From an uncultured Thermoguttaceae bacterium (GTDB lineage: Bacteria; Planctomycetota; Planctomycetia; Pirellulales; Thermoguttaceae), in NCBI GenBank assembly GCA_938084835.1, contig CALKER010000018.1:1-64000 (forward strand): a DNA stretch of 64,000 nt. The letters are read 5' to 3'. Below the pieces are notes generated by a model that saw nothing but the letters and a program-made list of their open reading frames with translations, searched no databases and was not told the origin of the DNA. The translations under genes and the position numbers were made by a program. Position 1 is the first letter of the stretch; the number at the start of each line of letters is the position of its first letter. Positions 1 to 10,076 of the stretch are shown here, in pieces.

Positions 1-602
1 TTTTGCATGAAGAATTGTTGGCCCGATGGTGACCTACCAAACTTCAAAGCAAGGTCACAAGCCGTCCAGTACAGGCTGCATCACTTGTTGGCTGCAAGCC
101 AACGCAAGACCAACTTCATTTGTTGACATATACTCAACATCGAATAGCTCTTTATACAGCTCAATTGACGCAATTTCCAAAAGTACGCTTGCATAACAAC
201 ATCCCCCATTAGCCGCCCAAGCGGATCCCAAGACCGAATTGAAGACCGTCATCTACAGCTTCCGGGTTCGACCTTTGTCAATTCCTCAAATAGCACCGAT
301 GAAAGCAGCAACTTTCCCAATCGACATCGTACCCATGGGCAAGGAGTACCTCGCCCCCAACTACTCGAGATAAGTTGTCAACAACGGCCTCTCCAGACCA
401 AAAGTTACGGGCAGAAGAGCTTGGTAAAAACACTACGGAGTAGCCGAATAGCGTGTGTTTACTCTGCCCCACCACCTCTTTTAGCCTTATGCTGATTTAA
501 AAGTCTGGAGGAGGGTTATCCCTCGACCGGGTATTCAAGATCCGTAGCCTTTTTTAGTCAGGTCTGTTTAGCCGAATAGATCAAGTGGCCAAAGACCGCA
601 GC
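1..602. other. Intergenic, no gene recognised
   Basis: No reading frame here resembles a known protein; the open frames are short and unlike real genes. A small palindrome (GAGGG, four bases, CCCTC) lies near 511-526. It could be a weak hairpin downstream of the cyclo-ligase gene, but there is no T-tract. The flanking gene to the left lies outside the window. Confidence 0.5.
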
Positions 603-1205
603 TCACCTGCAGAGAATAATCCCTCCTTCCGTGACCAGAACCTCCACAAGAACATCGTGCGGAGTCAAGGGGAGCTCTGGGAAAAGCTGACACTCGTAGG
701 CAAGTCCAACGCGAAGGCAACGGGCCGGCAACCTCCGAAGAAAGCGATCGTAAAAGCCCTTGCCCCATCCCAATCGTCGCCCACTTCGATCGAATGCCAA
801 CCCCGGGACCAAAACAATGTCAACACGGTCGAGTGGTACCCTTCGATCTGGGTTATCGCGAACGGATACGATCGGCTCCGGAATTCCCCACCGCCCCGGA
901 GCCAGTTCCTTTAGCGAAGAAATCGCCCGCACCTCCAGCTCGTCGCCCGCGCAGAACGGCACCAACACCTGCTTTCCGTGAGCAAGCAATGACCGAAGCC
1001 CGTCTTGCGTTTGCACTTCCTCCGGTAGCGCGACATAGCAACAAACAACAGAGGCTTCCAGAAGCGGAGAAAAAGACCAAAGATGCCCCCACACCTGTCG
1101 GCTGCGCTCTTCCTTGTCCACCAAGGCCCTTCGGCGAAGGAGCGCTTGACGACGAATCTCTGCTTTCGCCTTCCGCACAGCAGCTTGAAACTCTATGTCA
1201 GTCAA
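603..1205 (-). CDS. fthC: 5-formyltetrahydrofolate cyclo-ligase
   Basis: Converts 5-formyl-THF to 5,10-methenyl-THF with ATP in the cytoplasm, recycling a folate storage form (5-FCL/MTHFS, YgfA family). The 200-aa length is normal. The C-terminal half shows the family core: the run VLVPGLAFDRSGRRLGWGKG around residues 130-150, with the Gly-rich substrate/phosphate loop followed by FYDRFL, then PLTPHDV and the terminal VTEGG. The Lys/Arg-rich N-terminus (KAEIRRQALLRRR) also fits. The start taken is a TTG with only a weak G-rich site upstream; a GTG nine codons further in is an alternative. The gene follows the helicase gene on the same strand after about 390 bases, so co-transcription is uncertain. 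The family call is strong; the exact start is not. Confidence 0.9.
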   Translation of the reverse strand: MTDIEFQAAVRKAKAEIRRQALLRRRALVDKEERSRQVWGHLWSFSPLLEASVVCCYVALPEEVQTQDGLRSLLAHGKQVLVPFCAGDELEVRAISSLKELAPGRWGIPEPIVSVRDNPDRRVPLDRVDIVLVPGLAFDRSGRRLGWGKGFYDRFLRRLPARCLRVGLAYECQLFPELPLTPHDVLVEVLVTEGGIILCR

Positions 1206-1594
1206 CTTTGTTTACCCCGACTATTGCAAGCCGAAAAAAGTCGTTACGCTTAAAAGGTATCTTCCTCAAGAACTTTCCCGCCTAAGCAAGCGGCCGATTC
1301 GTCGAAGCTCCCTGAAAAGTAGCTAATCTTCTTTGTACATGAATTCGGCCAAGTGTGCATACCCGATATCGAAACCGGTACGGAAGCTACCGCTTTCCTG
1401 CCCGCGTGAGGCTGCGAAGGCACGGTACTTTCTGGCCAAGCACTCACAGGTGAAACTTTTGAGGATATTACCCAAGGTGATCGGTAGAGCTTTCCTTCAC
1501 GGCGCTATGATTGGGCCGCCAGATGATCCTATATTACGCTTTATAATTCAGTTATCACGAGACGCCAGAACGTCAACTCTTCCGACAGAAGCGG
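1206..1594. other. Spacer between helicase and fthC
   Basis: No convincing protein gene. In proteobacteria 6S RNA often lies just upstream of ygfA/fthC. I compared the minus strand here with that layout and found no clear 6S central bubble or closing stem, so I make no RNA call. A covariance-model search with the Rfam 6S family would settle it. Confidence 0.4.
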
Positions 1595-4060
1595 CTAGTA
1601 ACCATATCCAGCATATTCGTCGACAGCTTCAGCTTGTTCCAAGGTGCGCTCGGTGCTGGTAGGATCAACTTTGCGACATGATTCGGTAAGAACAGAAGCA
1701 ATATCCAAGAATTCGGCCTTCCATTGTTCCGGATCATAATCGGCAGGAGCAAGCTCCGCGAATTCCCGAAGAAGGAGTATCATCCGCAACAAATGGCGAA
1801 ATAAAATTCCCTCCTGCTTTTGTAAGGCCCTGGCTGTGACCACCTTATAAAAGTCACCCCCCATTTCCAGGAGTTCCCCTGCTACCCACACGGGCACAAT
1901 CTTTAGATCATGAACCCCTGGATATTCGTGCTCAAAAAGAAGCTTGAGTTTTTCGGCAAGCGTCAGGATTCGCTTGGGAGGCTCCGCCAGACGACTTCGC
2001 CTTCCTCTATCCTCCGGGGTGGAGTCACCTTCTTCCGGCTCCTGCCGTAAACGCAGCTCCTCATAGCTAGCCAAGCCAAGGCGCACCAACTGCTCGTCCA
2101 GCCGTGTAAGCGCCAAAGGTCCAGGCGGCAATTTCCGTTGACTAGGCACAGGAACAGAGCCAGCAACAGACCGAGGAAAGTCGAGGACACTTTCCAAGGC
2201 TTGGATCCGCTCGGCTTGATCGGCAATCCCGAGTTGCTCCACCAGAAAAACCCCATAGAGCGGGTGGACACTGCGAAAGACAAGTAATTTTTCCAACGCC
2301 GGGGTCGGTCGGGCAACCATTGGCCTGTACTCATGGGCAGATCCGCTAGCGCGGGAATCCTTTGCCACCGTCTGAGCCAGCTCCTCCAGGGGATCAGCAT
2401 CCGGGGAGTCTTCCTCCTCGGCGTCGTTGCCCGAGGCGGGCAAAGTGAGATTGAGCCAGCCGGGACGGCCAGCTGCAACTTTTTCCTCTGTTATCTCAAC
2501 CGGCGCGAGCCCTCGAGCGATCAGGTGAATTGGCTCCGGTTCGAGCGTTACAAACCCTCCCCGCCACAAGGTGATGAGCATATTGTCTAAGGATTTCAAG
2601 CATAGGTCGATGCGAGATCGCTCCATCAGTCGTTTGGACACAAGGTGGCGGATGGGCTCAACGTACGGACTTGCCAGCAGCATGTGCGCCAAAAGTCGCC
2701 AAGGGATCGGTCCCCTACTGCGTAGGTTCTCCGGCGGAGAACGGCGCAATTTTTCAAATTGAGCTTCTGTCCAATACTGTTCATTGGGACTTCGCTTAGG
2801 TTTTTTCCGCTCAAGCTCCTTTTTCATCTTCAGGATGGCGGGATCTTTGACGTCCTGGGGCAGACGATCATACTGCTCTTTCCATCGTGCCAACCGGACG
2901 TCGTCCTCATGGGCCAAAGCGATCACGTAACCCTTAGTGTCGAATTGTGGTCGCCCAGCCCGTCCGAACATCTGGTGGGCACTGCTGGGGTCAAGCAAGC
3001 GGCGCTTTCCTGCCGGTCCTTTCACCAGGCTTCGTAACACTACCGATCGGGCCGGAAGATTAATCCCTGCGGAAAGCGTCTCTGTGCAAACACACACCGA
3101 CAACAGCTTGCGATTGAATAAATCCTCCACAATCCGTCGGTATTTCGGCAAAACACCCGCATGATGAACACCCAGGCCGCGCAAGAGCAACTGCTTGAGC
3201 TTAGGGCCGGCTCCCTGGGAGAAATCGTATTGCTTCAATTCTTCAGCCAATTCAGCTTGCTGGCTGTCCAACAGGATCCGTCGCCCGCGGAGTTGTTCGG
3301 CAATCGTCCAGCAGTCCTCCCGATTGAAGCAGAATATCAAGGCTGGAAGTAACCGCCTATCCTCGGGGCCCTCGGCCATCTTTTCAATCTGCTCAACAAG
3401 AAGTGCATCCCCCACCCAGCGGAACTCCAGGGGAACGCGGCGCTCAAAGCTTTGAACAAGTTCCAAGTTCCGCCCATGTGTCTGGCGAAGCCAACCGAGA
3501 AACTCGACAGCATTGCCCACGGTTGCCGACAAAAGCATCAGGCGTACATGCTTGGGCAGAAGGCCCAGGGAAAACTCCCACACCACGCCCCGTTCCGGGT
3601 CGTTGAAGCTGTGAAACTCGTCCATGACCACCGCACTAACGTTGTCGAAATCGAAAAGCTCTGGATGCAACAACCGATTAAAAAGAATTTCTGCTACCAC
3701 GACGAGAATGCGCGCGTTCGGGTTTTCTCGGCGATTTCCCGTAATCAGTCCCACGTCGGAGGCGCGAAATCCCCACCGGATCGCTGCCGCCTGAAATTCC
3801 CGAAATTTTTGCTCCGTCAGGGCGATTAGCGGTGTCGTGTAATAGGCCACCTTTCGCGCGTGGAGCGCTTCGAAGAGCGCAGCCTCAGCAATAAGCGTTT
3901 TCCCCATTCCCGTGGGAGCTGTCACTAGAACCCCCTCTTCAGAGGTAAACCAAGCAAGAAGAGCCTCCTCCTGAAAGGGGTACGGTTCCACCCTCTGAAG
4001 GGCTAAGAACAGGTCCAGGAGCTCCGAGCGACTCGGTGGTTTGAAATCGATTCGCCCCAC
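1595..4060 (-). CDS. Ski2-like DEAD/DEAH-box superfamily 2 helicase
   Basis: An 821-aa ATP-dependent nucleic-acid helicase of the Ski2/Mtr4-like part of superfamily 2. Visible motifs in order: Q-motif-like PYPFQ (27-31), Walker A APTGMGKT (48-55), TTPLIAL (motif Ia), Walker B DEFH (147-150), LLSAT (motif III, about 176-180), then in the second RecA domain TETLSAGINLPA (motif V) and QMFGRAGRP (motif VI). The C-terminal 350 residues have no domain I can name; they may be the winged-helix/ratchet part of this class. The start is GTG. RNA or DNA unwinding in repair or RNA turnover is likely, but the substrate cannot be read from sequence. It is the first of several minus-strand genes and has a 234-base gap to the next gene upstream. 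Confidence 0.88.
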   Translation of the reverse strand: MGRIDFKPPSRSELLDLFLALQRVEPYPFQEEALLAWFTSEEGVLVTAPTGMGKTLIAEAALFEALHARKVAYYTTPLIALTEQKFREFQAAAIRWGFRASDVGLITGNRRENPNARILVVVAEILFNRLLHPELFDFDNVSAVVMDEFHSFNDPERGVVWEFSLGLLPKHVRLMLLSATVGNAVEFLGWLRQTHGRNLELVQSFERRVPLEFRWVGDALLVEQIEKMAEGPEDRRLLPALIFCFNREDCWTIAEQLRGRRILLDSQQAELAEELKQYDFSQGAGPKLKQLLLRGLGVHHAGVLPKYRRIVEDLFNRKLLSVCVCTETLSAGINLPARSVVLRSLVKGPAGKRRLLDPSSAHQMFGRAGRPQFDTKGYVIALAHEDDVRLARWKEQYDRLPQDVKDPAILKMKKELERKKPKRSPNEQYWTEAQFEKLRRSPPENLRSRGPIPWRLLAHMLLASPYVEPIRHLVSKRLMERSRIDLCLKSLDNMLITLWRGGFVTLEPEPIHLIARGLAPVEITEEKVAAGRPGWLNLTLPASGNDAEEEDSPDADPLEELAQTVAKDSRASGSAHEYRPMVARPTPALEKLLVFRSVHPLYGVFLVEQLGIADQAERIQALESVLDFPRSVAGSVPVPSQRKLPPGPLALTRLDEQLVRLGLASYEELRLRQEPEEGDSTPEDRGRRSRLAEPPKRILTLAEKLKLLFEHEYPGVHDLKIVPVWVAGELLEMGGDFYKVVTARALQKQEGILFRHLLRMILLLREFAELAPADYDPEQWKAEFLDIASVLTESCRKVDPTSTERTLEQAEAVDEYAGYGY

Positions 4061-4294
4061 GGTTGTTTAGCTCTCGACTCAGGATAATTATGATTTGCTG
4101 TATCCTTGTGTCGCCGGATCGCTTTATAGTCTCCGGAGACGACTCCCGCCCCTTGAATCGAGTGAGTGCCTTTCGTGCTTGGGCGCTCTCCCCGCAAAAA
4201 CACCAACTCCTCGGTGGGAGGGAGTAATCCCTGCATTTCTTTTTTACGCGGGAAAGCCCACCCGCGGAAAAGCTAGATTGGAATCGTCACTTGG

Positions 4295-5527
4295 CTAGCC
4301 AACGGGATGCGTTTTGGCCACTAGGATAGCCCGCGGGCGGTAAGCACCCAAAACCACATCCGCCATGCGGCGAACGGCGCGGTCGGGCATCTCCGGGTAG
4401 ATTGGTAGGCATACCATACCAGCTAACAGCCGCCTGGCTTCCCCTAGCGGAAGGTTTCCCTGGCCAGGCCGAGGATCAATGACGATCATGCTGTGAGTCC
4501 GGGCGGCATCAAACCCCGCTTGTTGCAGTCGGGTAGTAATTTCCATTGGGTTTTCAACTAGGATCGGGAAAACCCAATGGGTGCGTCTAAGGGCTTGGCA
4601 TCCTGGACAAAAGACCCGCTGACTTAATATCTCCAAAAGAATTTCGCCCTTATGCGCCCGGCGAAGTAACCGGGTGTAGTCGTACTTGCGGAGTCGGCGA
4701 TGAAGTAGGGCAAGAAGCGGCCCGGAGGGCTGATGGCGGATCTTTAATAGCCAATCCTCCCCCGGAAATCCTCGCACCGCGGAATGGATGATTTGGTCGT
4801 AATCAAAGCCCAGCCAACGACACCCCAGCACAAAAGTCCCAAACGGAATCGGCCGGCACAACACACTGAACCAAGCATACTTGAGAAGTGTGCGGAGATA
4901 TCGCAGGCGGCTCTGGACCGGCCACCGTTGCTGGACCAATCGCATCTTCTCCAGCAAATCTGGATCTCTAACTCGAAATAAAGCCCCTCCTAGTGCCGTG
5001 GCCGTTTTAATTGATCCGAAGCTAAACATGCTCACGTCGGCCTCCGGGTGCCCCCGGTACTCTTTTCCGCAAAAGGCCTGAGCACAATCTTCGATGACCC
5101 ACAGTCCGTGCGACTTTGCCCAGCGCAAGAGCGGCTCGACGTGAACCTGACCGCCGAAAAGGTGAGCCACCACTAACGCCCGACTTTTGTCCGAAAGCGC
5201 CGCCTGCAAAAGAGGCACTTGGGGTCCCATGGTGGCCAAATCCAAATCAACAGGCACAGGCACCAAGCGATGCCGACGAATGATTTCCGCCATGTGGGGA
5301 ATGTTTACTGCGGTGATAAGGACTTCCGAGCCTTCGGGCAGGGCCAGCGCTTCCCACAGGGCATCAAACCCGCTCCGCACGGACAAAAATGCCATACCGT
5401 CTCCCTGCGGCGCCCAGAAATCCTCCAATCGCCGACGGGCAAGCTCCCTTCGCACACCCTTAAGGCTTAGGAAGACCCCAAGGGCAATGTCGTACATTGC
5501 GATGTCAAACCGTTTTCGTGGCCACAT
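4295..5527 (-). CDS. DegT/DnrJ/EryC1/StrS-family PLP-dependent enzyme
   Basis: A 410-aa fold-type I PLP enzyme of the family that aminates or otherwise modifies nucleotide-linked sugars. The candidate PLP lysine is K174 in FSFGSIKTATALGG, where family members have SFHxxKxxxxGEGG. The cofactor-stacking/Asp region is VIEDCAQAF (D147), and LFGGQ at about 123-127 is also typical. The N-terminal half is clear; the C-terminal half is divergent. The usual GEGG after the lysine is replaced by ALGG, so a role other than transamination (dehydration, for example) is possible. The ATG start is backed by GGAGGG about 10 bases upstream. No sugar-nucleotide biosynthesis genes lie beside it, so its pathway is unknown. 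Confidence 0.8.
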   Translation of the reverse strand: MWPRKRFDIAMYDIALGVFLSLKGVRRELARRRLEDFWAPQGDGMAFLSVRSGFDALWEALALPEGSEVLITAVNIPHMAEIIRRHRLVPVPVDLDLATMGPQVPLLQAALSDKSRALVVAHLFGGQVHVEPLLRWAKSHGLWVIEDCAQAFCGKEYRGHPEADVSMFSFGSIKTATALGGALFRVRDPDLLEKMRLVQQRWPVQSRLRYLRTLLKYAWFSVLCRPIPFGTFVLGCRWLGFDYDQIIHSAVRGFPGEDWLLKIRHQPSGPLLALLHRRLRKYDYTRLLRRAHKGEILLEILSQRVFCPGCQALRRTHWVFPILVENPMEITTRLQQAGFDAARTHSMIVIDPRPGQGNLPLGEARRLLAGMVCLPIYPEMPDRAVRRMADVVLGAYRPRAILVAKTHPVG

Positions 5528-5930
5528 GAACCCACATCCCTCCGGCCTGTTTCCAGCCTAATCTGCGGTGCCACCCTTCGGCGATACCACTCGACTTAAT
5601 CGGGGCTGGAACCCTTAACGAAGCTATCTCACCTGCATCGCGGATAAATCCCGGAGCCCTTCCCGGATGAACATCCATCATCCCATGCACGCGGAAGAAT
5701 TTTCCAGAAATAGAGTATACCGCTGGCAGAGGAAGAATTCAGGCGGGCCGTGATCTGTGGAAAAATTTTCGAAGTCGTCCCTCTACCGCAAAGGGCGGTT
5801 ATCCCTCTTTTGCTAGAGAGGCAGGAGGTGTCGAGCCTCTGCCGGCAAAGCCTCGAGGGGGCCTCCGGGAAAGGCACTCCCACTGAAGAACCATGTCGTC
5901 CCTTGGTGCGTTGTGCCCCAAGAAGCTTGA
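5528..5930. other. Intergenic, no gene recognised
   Basis: About 400 bases separate two minus-strand genes. I see no protein gene and no strong terminator. There are only short G/C-rich partial palindromes around 5830-5875. Confidence 0.45.
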
Positions 5931-8222
5931 TCAGATCCCATCCCCGGGAAGCTCAGGGGGCATCCAAACCGGGTAATGACCTACCTGATCCTCGGCCGAC
6001 TGGGAAACGGGAAACCCCCATTGCCGGTGGAAAGGTGCCAAATTTCGCTCCACAACCCGGGAAAAGCGGATTACCCATTCATCAATCTTTTGCTCCGGAG
6101 TGGTGGGGAATGGCTGCGGAGGATTGACAATATAGTCGGAAAACACCCGCTTGAATGCCTCCCATCCAAAAGCCTCTTGGAGCTGAAGATAGGGGATGAG
6201 GGCCAAAAAAGGATCTTTTCCCAGTTGGGCTAACCCTACACCGCTGCCGAAGTAACTGGCGATCCGCTTTTGCCGGTTCTTCAGTCCGGGATGCATCGCC
6301 TCCCGGTCTTTCATACCGCAAACCGTCTCCAGAATGTAGATGGTAAACAGATTGCAGGTGACCTCCGTCACCTCAGGGAATGTCCAGGCCGGCGACTGGT
6401 GGTTATGTCCCAGCTCATGGAACAATCCCCACCTGGGGTCCGCATGCCGCTGATTAGGGCCAACGATCAGCTCCGCCACATCGAGATGAGTCATGATGGG
6501 ATAACCGGCGTGCATGTAGCCGGCACTGATTTGACGGTCGGTCACAATCCGTTCGGGGCGTTGCCGAGGGGCAATCCACCCTGCAAGATCGGCGCATGCA
6601 TCTAACACTCGATCCCAAAACGCCAGCACCTCATCGGGACGATCCACCTGACGCAGTACCGAACTTGGCAAGGTCAAAATGATGTTGGAGCTTTCCAGCT
6701 CTCCCCAAGGAACTTCTAACCTGCGTAAATTCTCCCATTCTGCTGCCGAGGTTTTACCCGCTACAAAGTAGGGTGACACGACCCCACCCGAAAGTTCCAA
6801 TTGGGCCGCAAAGCCGGGGATCGGGCGGAGCACCTCCACGTAGACAAGGCCCCCGAAGGGACTTGCTGCCTGAATGACACGCTGATCGATAGGAATTCGC
6901 ACGACTATTTCGGGCGCGCGCCGCCACTCATTGGCATGCCATAAGGAGTCCGAATGGGAGCCAATGCGGAGACCAAGATGGTGCGGTTTTACATCCTCCT
7001 TAAGCCGAATGGTGATCAACTCGCCCGGTGGTGCATAATAGCCGGTGCTGTGCCATCCAATCTGACCCGCATCGACGTCAACAACTTGAGACACCCGGGG
7101 AACTTTCGCGGGGACCAGTCCCGGAAAATCCGAAGCTGCCGGGTGAACGGGGACCTCCTCCGGAGCGAGCCAGGGTAAGGTTTCCCAGAAAACGATCAGC
7201 TGCAAACGCTCTTTTGGCATTTGAAGTGTGATCGGGCGGTTCGCCGTAGGAACGGGCTGCCTTTCGGCAAAGGCCAAGGTTTTCATCGCTTGCCAGAATT
7301 TTTCATTTTCAAGGGGCATCGCGCGACAGGCCGCCCGAACCATTTGCAGGGCCTGAGCTGTTCCTTTTGCTTCCAGTCTTTGCCTGCCCTTCTCTAGGAG
7401 GTTCCCCCTAGCCGAGGAATTCCCCGCCCTTTGCGCCAAAGGATCTCTCGCTCGTTGAAAGAGATCGTTTGCCACGAACCGCCAATCCTCATCTAAAAAC
7501 CAAGCTTGCAGGACCTCGCCACCGGCCCAAAATCCTTGGGGCGATGTTGGAGCAACAGTAAGATCAGTCCAAAGAATACCTGCTTCGTAAAGAAGCCGGT
7601 TACCTACGCTGACGTGTAAAGTCTTCCCAGGATTTAGCTGAAGCCACCCCCAGCCTGTTTCCGCCAAAATCACACCACCCCCATCCTGGATAAACCCCTT
7701 AAGCTGTGGAATCAAATGTTCATCAATGTCGGAAGGCTGGAAACAAAGCACGCCACACCGGCTAAGAACCTGTGGCAAATCCTCCTTTCTAAACAGCGTA
7801 CACGCAATACCCTGGCTTTGGAAAAAAGCGTATAACATTTTGTGCCGGCTATAGACACCGACGGGACCATTTCCGCACCAAGCAACGGCATTCAGCATGA
7901 GGCGGCCGGTATCGGCCTTCTTCAAAGCCTCTGTCCGAAAATATCCATCATGGCCGAAAGCGACAACGCGACCCCTTCCCCACCGGCTAGCTGCAATTAC
8001 CGGAACCAGGAAATCCTGATACCTTCCAGCCGCCAATGCGATTGCGTTTTCCCTCAAGAGCGCAAGCCCCCCTGCCACCCCGGGAGTAGCAACCTCTTTA
8101 ACACCGGCTAACAGTAATTGGCTATCCGAATCGCAGTCGCATGCGGCGGCAACCGAAGAAATAGTCTCGAGGATCCCCGCTGCCAACAGCACCCACTTTA
8201 TTAAATGAGAATCGATGCGCAT
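5931..8222 (-). CDS. Secreted M60-family (enhancin/TCAF-like) metallopeptidase
   Basis: A 763-aa predicted exported zinc peptidase. The M60 signature HELGHNHQ begins at H602 (zinc ligands H602 and H606, catalytic E603), followed by PEVTEVTCN, which carries the downstream acidic residue. The N-terminus has a hydrophobic stretch (WVLLAAGILETISSVAAAC) consistent with a signal peptide; a Cys follows it, but no classical lipobox is seen. Residues about 35-250 look like a glutamine-amidotransferase-like fold: GRGRVVAFGHDGYF, LMLNAVAWCG, then a Gly-rich IQDGGGVILAETGWGW. That arrangement before an M60 domain resembles animal TCAF/FAM115 proteins. Known M60 enzymes cut mucin-type glycoproteins; whether this one does is inference. 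ATG start, with a purine-rich stretch just upstream. Confidence 0.85.
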   Translation of the reverse strand: MRIDSHLIKWVLLAAGILETISSVAAACDCDSDSQLLLAGVKEVATPGVAGGLALLRENAIALAAGRYQDFLVPVIAASRWGRGRVVAFGHDGYFRTEALKKADTGRLMLNAVAWCGNGPVGVYSRHKMLYAFFQSQGIACTLFRKEDLPQVLSRCGVLCFQPSDIDEHLIPQLKGFIQDGGGVILAETGWGWLQLNPGKTLHVSVGNRLLYEAGILWTDLTVAPTSPQGFWAGGEVLQAWFLDEDWRFVANDLFQRARDPLAQRAGNSSARGNLLEKGRQRLEAKGTAQALQMVRAACRAMPLENEKFWQAMKTLAFAERQPVPTANRPITLQMPKERLQLIVFWETLPWLAPEEVPVHPAASDFPGLVPAKVPRVSQVVDVDAGQIGWHSTGYYAPPGELITIRLKEDVKPHHLGLRIGSHSDSLWHANEWRRAPEIVVRIPIDQRVIQAASPFGGLVYVEVLRPIPGFAAQLELSGGVVSPYFVAGKTSAAEWENLRRLEVPWGELESSNIILTLPSSVLRQVDRPDEVLAFWDRVLDACADLAGWIAPRQRPERIVTDRQISAGYMHAGYPIMTHLDVAELIVGPNQRHADPRWGLFHELGHNHQSPAWTFPEVTEVTCNLFTIYILETVCGMKDREAMHPGLKNRQKRIASYFGSGVGLAQLGKDPFLALIPYLQLQEAFGWEAFKRVFSDYIVNPPQPFPTTPEQKIDEWVIRFSRVVERNLAPFHRQWGFPVSQSAEDQVGHYPVWMPPELPGDGI

Positions 8223-8831
8223 CGTCCTTTCCGGTAACTGTTGCTAAGAACGTCGCTTGGTTATCCACACATTTGTGGGGCAGCTTGAAAATGGTTCTTT
8301 CAACGCGAGGTATTTGCTACCGGCCGCACGCAGGCAAGGCCTGTGATCTAGAAATGCCTACCAAAAAGACGGCGTCCCGTGCCCCACCAAAACAAGCGAG
8401 ACCCGATAGCGGCGGAGAGGTGGAGTTGCGAAAGGCTCCTTCGGCTCAAACTAGACCGCCAGCCACGGTTTCCCGCTGTGGTCGCAAAAGGTTGAGCTTC
8501 GCCCGACCTTTAGTTCCCTACGGCACATTCGGACCGAGGCTAATTGGCACCCATGCTTTCGCCCGGAGTCCGGCTTCACGCGTTTGGCCGGGTGGCTTCC
8601 CCGCCTCGGCGATCCAATCATAGTAATTTTTTTGGAACTACCGACAAAGTGTTGAGACCCACGAAGCAGAGACATACGTGGCTTTGGAGCAAAGAGCCAC
8701 CGATGCATTCAGTAATTTACGGGCAAAGAATGATTAACCGGCAAAGCGAGCGTTACTCCCAGCTTTGCCCTACTCGCTAAAAATCCTTTGGAGGGCCGTT
8801 TTACGGCGGGAGCGGCGGACTTAGCGAATGT
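8223..8831. other. Intergenic, no gene recognised
   Basis: A 609-base spacer between the M60 gene and the ATPase gene. The open frames are short and lack protein-like composition. No clear hairpin with a T-tract, tRNA or repeat was seen. Confidence 0.45.
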
Positions 8832-10076
8832 TTACTCCTGTTCTTCCGGCATAAGGTGCTCAGCGGGGATGGTGCGAAGTACCTCTTCCATACTGGTTTC
8901 CCCTTGCGCGACTTTCAGCAAGGCGGCGCGGCGGAGGTCGAGCATCCCTTGGCGAATCGCTTGATGACGGATCTCCCGAAGAGGTCGCCGTTCGAAAATC
9001 ATGGTGCGGATTTCCCGCGTTATACGGATGATCTCGGCCACGCCGGTTCGGCCCACAAAGCCTTCGAAATGGCAGGCAGGACAACCTTTGGCACTGTAAA
9101 TGTGCTCGCCTTGGCCCGGCTCAAGCCACCGCCGGATTTCCTCAAACGTGTGGGTCGCGCCCGTCAGTTCGTAGGCCACTTTACATTCGTCGCACAACCG
9201 CCGTACCAAGCGCTGGGAAAGACTTCCAAGAAGCGATGCCGCCAAAAAGTGTGGGTTCACCCCCAAAGCTAACATGGAGTTTATGGCGCCGGCCGCCACC
9301 GGTGCATGGAGGGTGGCTAAAACTAAATGGCCGCTGTTGGCGGCGTGTACGGCTGTTTCCGCTGTGACCGGATCACGAATCTCGCCAATCATGATCACAT
9401 CCGGAGCCTGCCGGAGAACGCTCCGTAGTAGCTCCGGGAAATCCAAGTCGATTTTCGGCTTGATCTCCGATTGCCGCACGCCCGGCAAGACAAGTTCCAC
9501 CGGATCTTCGATGGTGTTGATTTTTCGCGTTCCATCATTGAGATAGTGAATACACGCATAAAGTGTTGTTGTCTTGCCCGCACCAGCCGGTCCGGTAACG
9601 ACGAAAAGACCAGCTGGACTGCTGATTAATACTAAAAGATCATCCAAAACTCGTTTATGGAAACCGAGCTTATCCAGGTGCAACAAGCCTGCCTCGCACT
9701 CCAGCAAGCGGATGGCCATATCCTCGCCCCATAGTGTCGGGATGGTGTTGACTCGCAGGTCGATTTTGACCCCATTTTCTAAAGTACAGACCCAGCGGCC
9801 ATCAGCAGGTCGCATCTTTTGCTCGAGGGCCATGCCGGCCATGGCCTTCACGTAGTTGATATATCGGATCACCTCGGCCCGCGTTACCGAGGCTAATGGC
9901 TTCAAAATGCCAAGGTGCCGAATCGAAATGCTACCGCCTGCTTCGTCCGTGTTGACGAATAAGTCACTGGCCCGCAAAGAAGCGGCATAACTGATCAGTC
10001 GGAGGACGGCTTGTTCGGTATCTAAGCCGTCCAAACTTAATGGCTCGACGGGAAGGAAGCGGGCTTGCTCGTTCAT
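8832..10076 (-). CDS. GspE/PilB/PilT-type secretion ATPase
   Basis: A 414-aa hexameric ATPase of the type II secretion/type IV pilus class. Walker A is GPAGAGKTTT, the Asp box runs TIEDPVE, Walker B is DVIMIGEIRDPVTAETA and the His box is GHLVLATLHA. A CDEC...CPAC pair in the C-terminal part is the four-cysteine zinc element found in GspE/PilB but not PilT. The long N1 domain of typical PilB is missing; the protein starts close to the N2 domain (LRASDLFVN). The open frame extends 56 codons upstream, but the ATG at 10076 overlaps the STAS stop codon as ATGA, and homology begins there, so I chose it. No pilin, platform or secretin genes are in the window, so the machine it powers is unknown. 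Translation is probably coupled to the STAS gene. Confidence 0.88.
   Translation of the reverse strand: MNEQARFLPVEPLSLDGLDTEQAVLRLISYAASLRASDLFVNTDEAGGSISIRHLGILKPLASVTRAEVIRYINYVKAMAGMALEQKMRPADGRWVCTLENGVKIDLRVNTIPTLWGEDMAIRLLECEAGLLHLDKLGFHKRVLDDLLVLISSPAGLFVVTGPAGAGKTTTLYACIHYLNDGTRKINTIEDPVELVLPGVRQSEIKPKIDLDFPELLRSVLRQAPDVIMIGEIRDPVTAETAVHAANSGHLVLATLHAPVAAGAINSMLALGVNPHFLAASLLGSLSQRLVRRLCDECKVAYELTGATHTFEEIRRWLEPGQGEHIYSAKGCPACHFEGFVGRTGVAEIIRITREIRTMIFERRPLREIRHQAIRQGMLDLRRAALLKVAQGETSMEEVLRTIPAEHLMPEEQE

Noticed and set aside
1206..1594. 6S RNA candidate beside fthC
   Set aside because: Gene order alone suggested it; I could not find the long irregular stem and central bubble.
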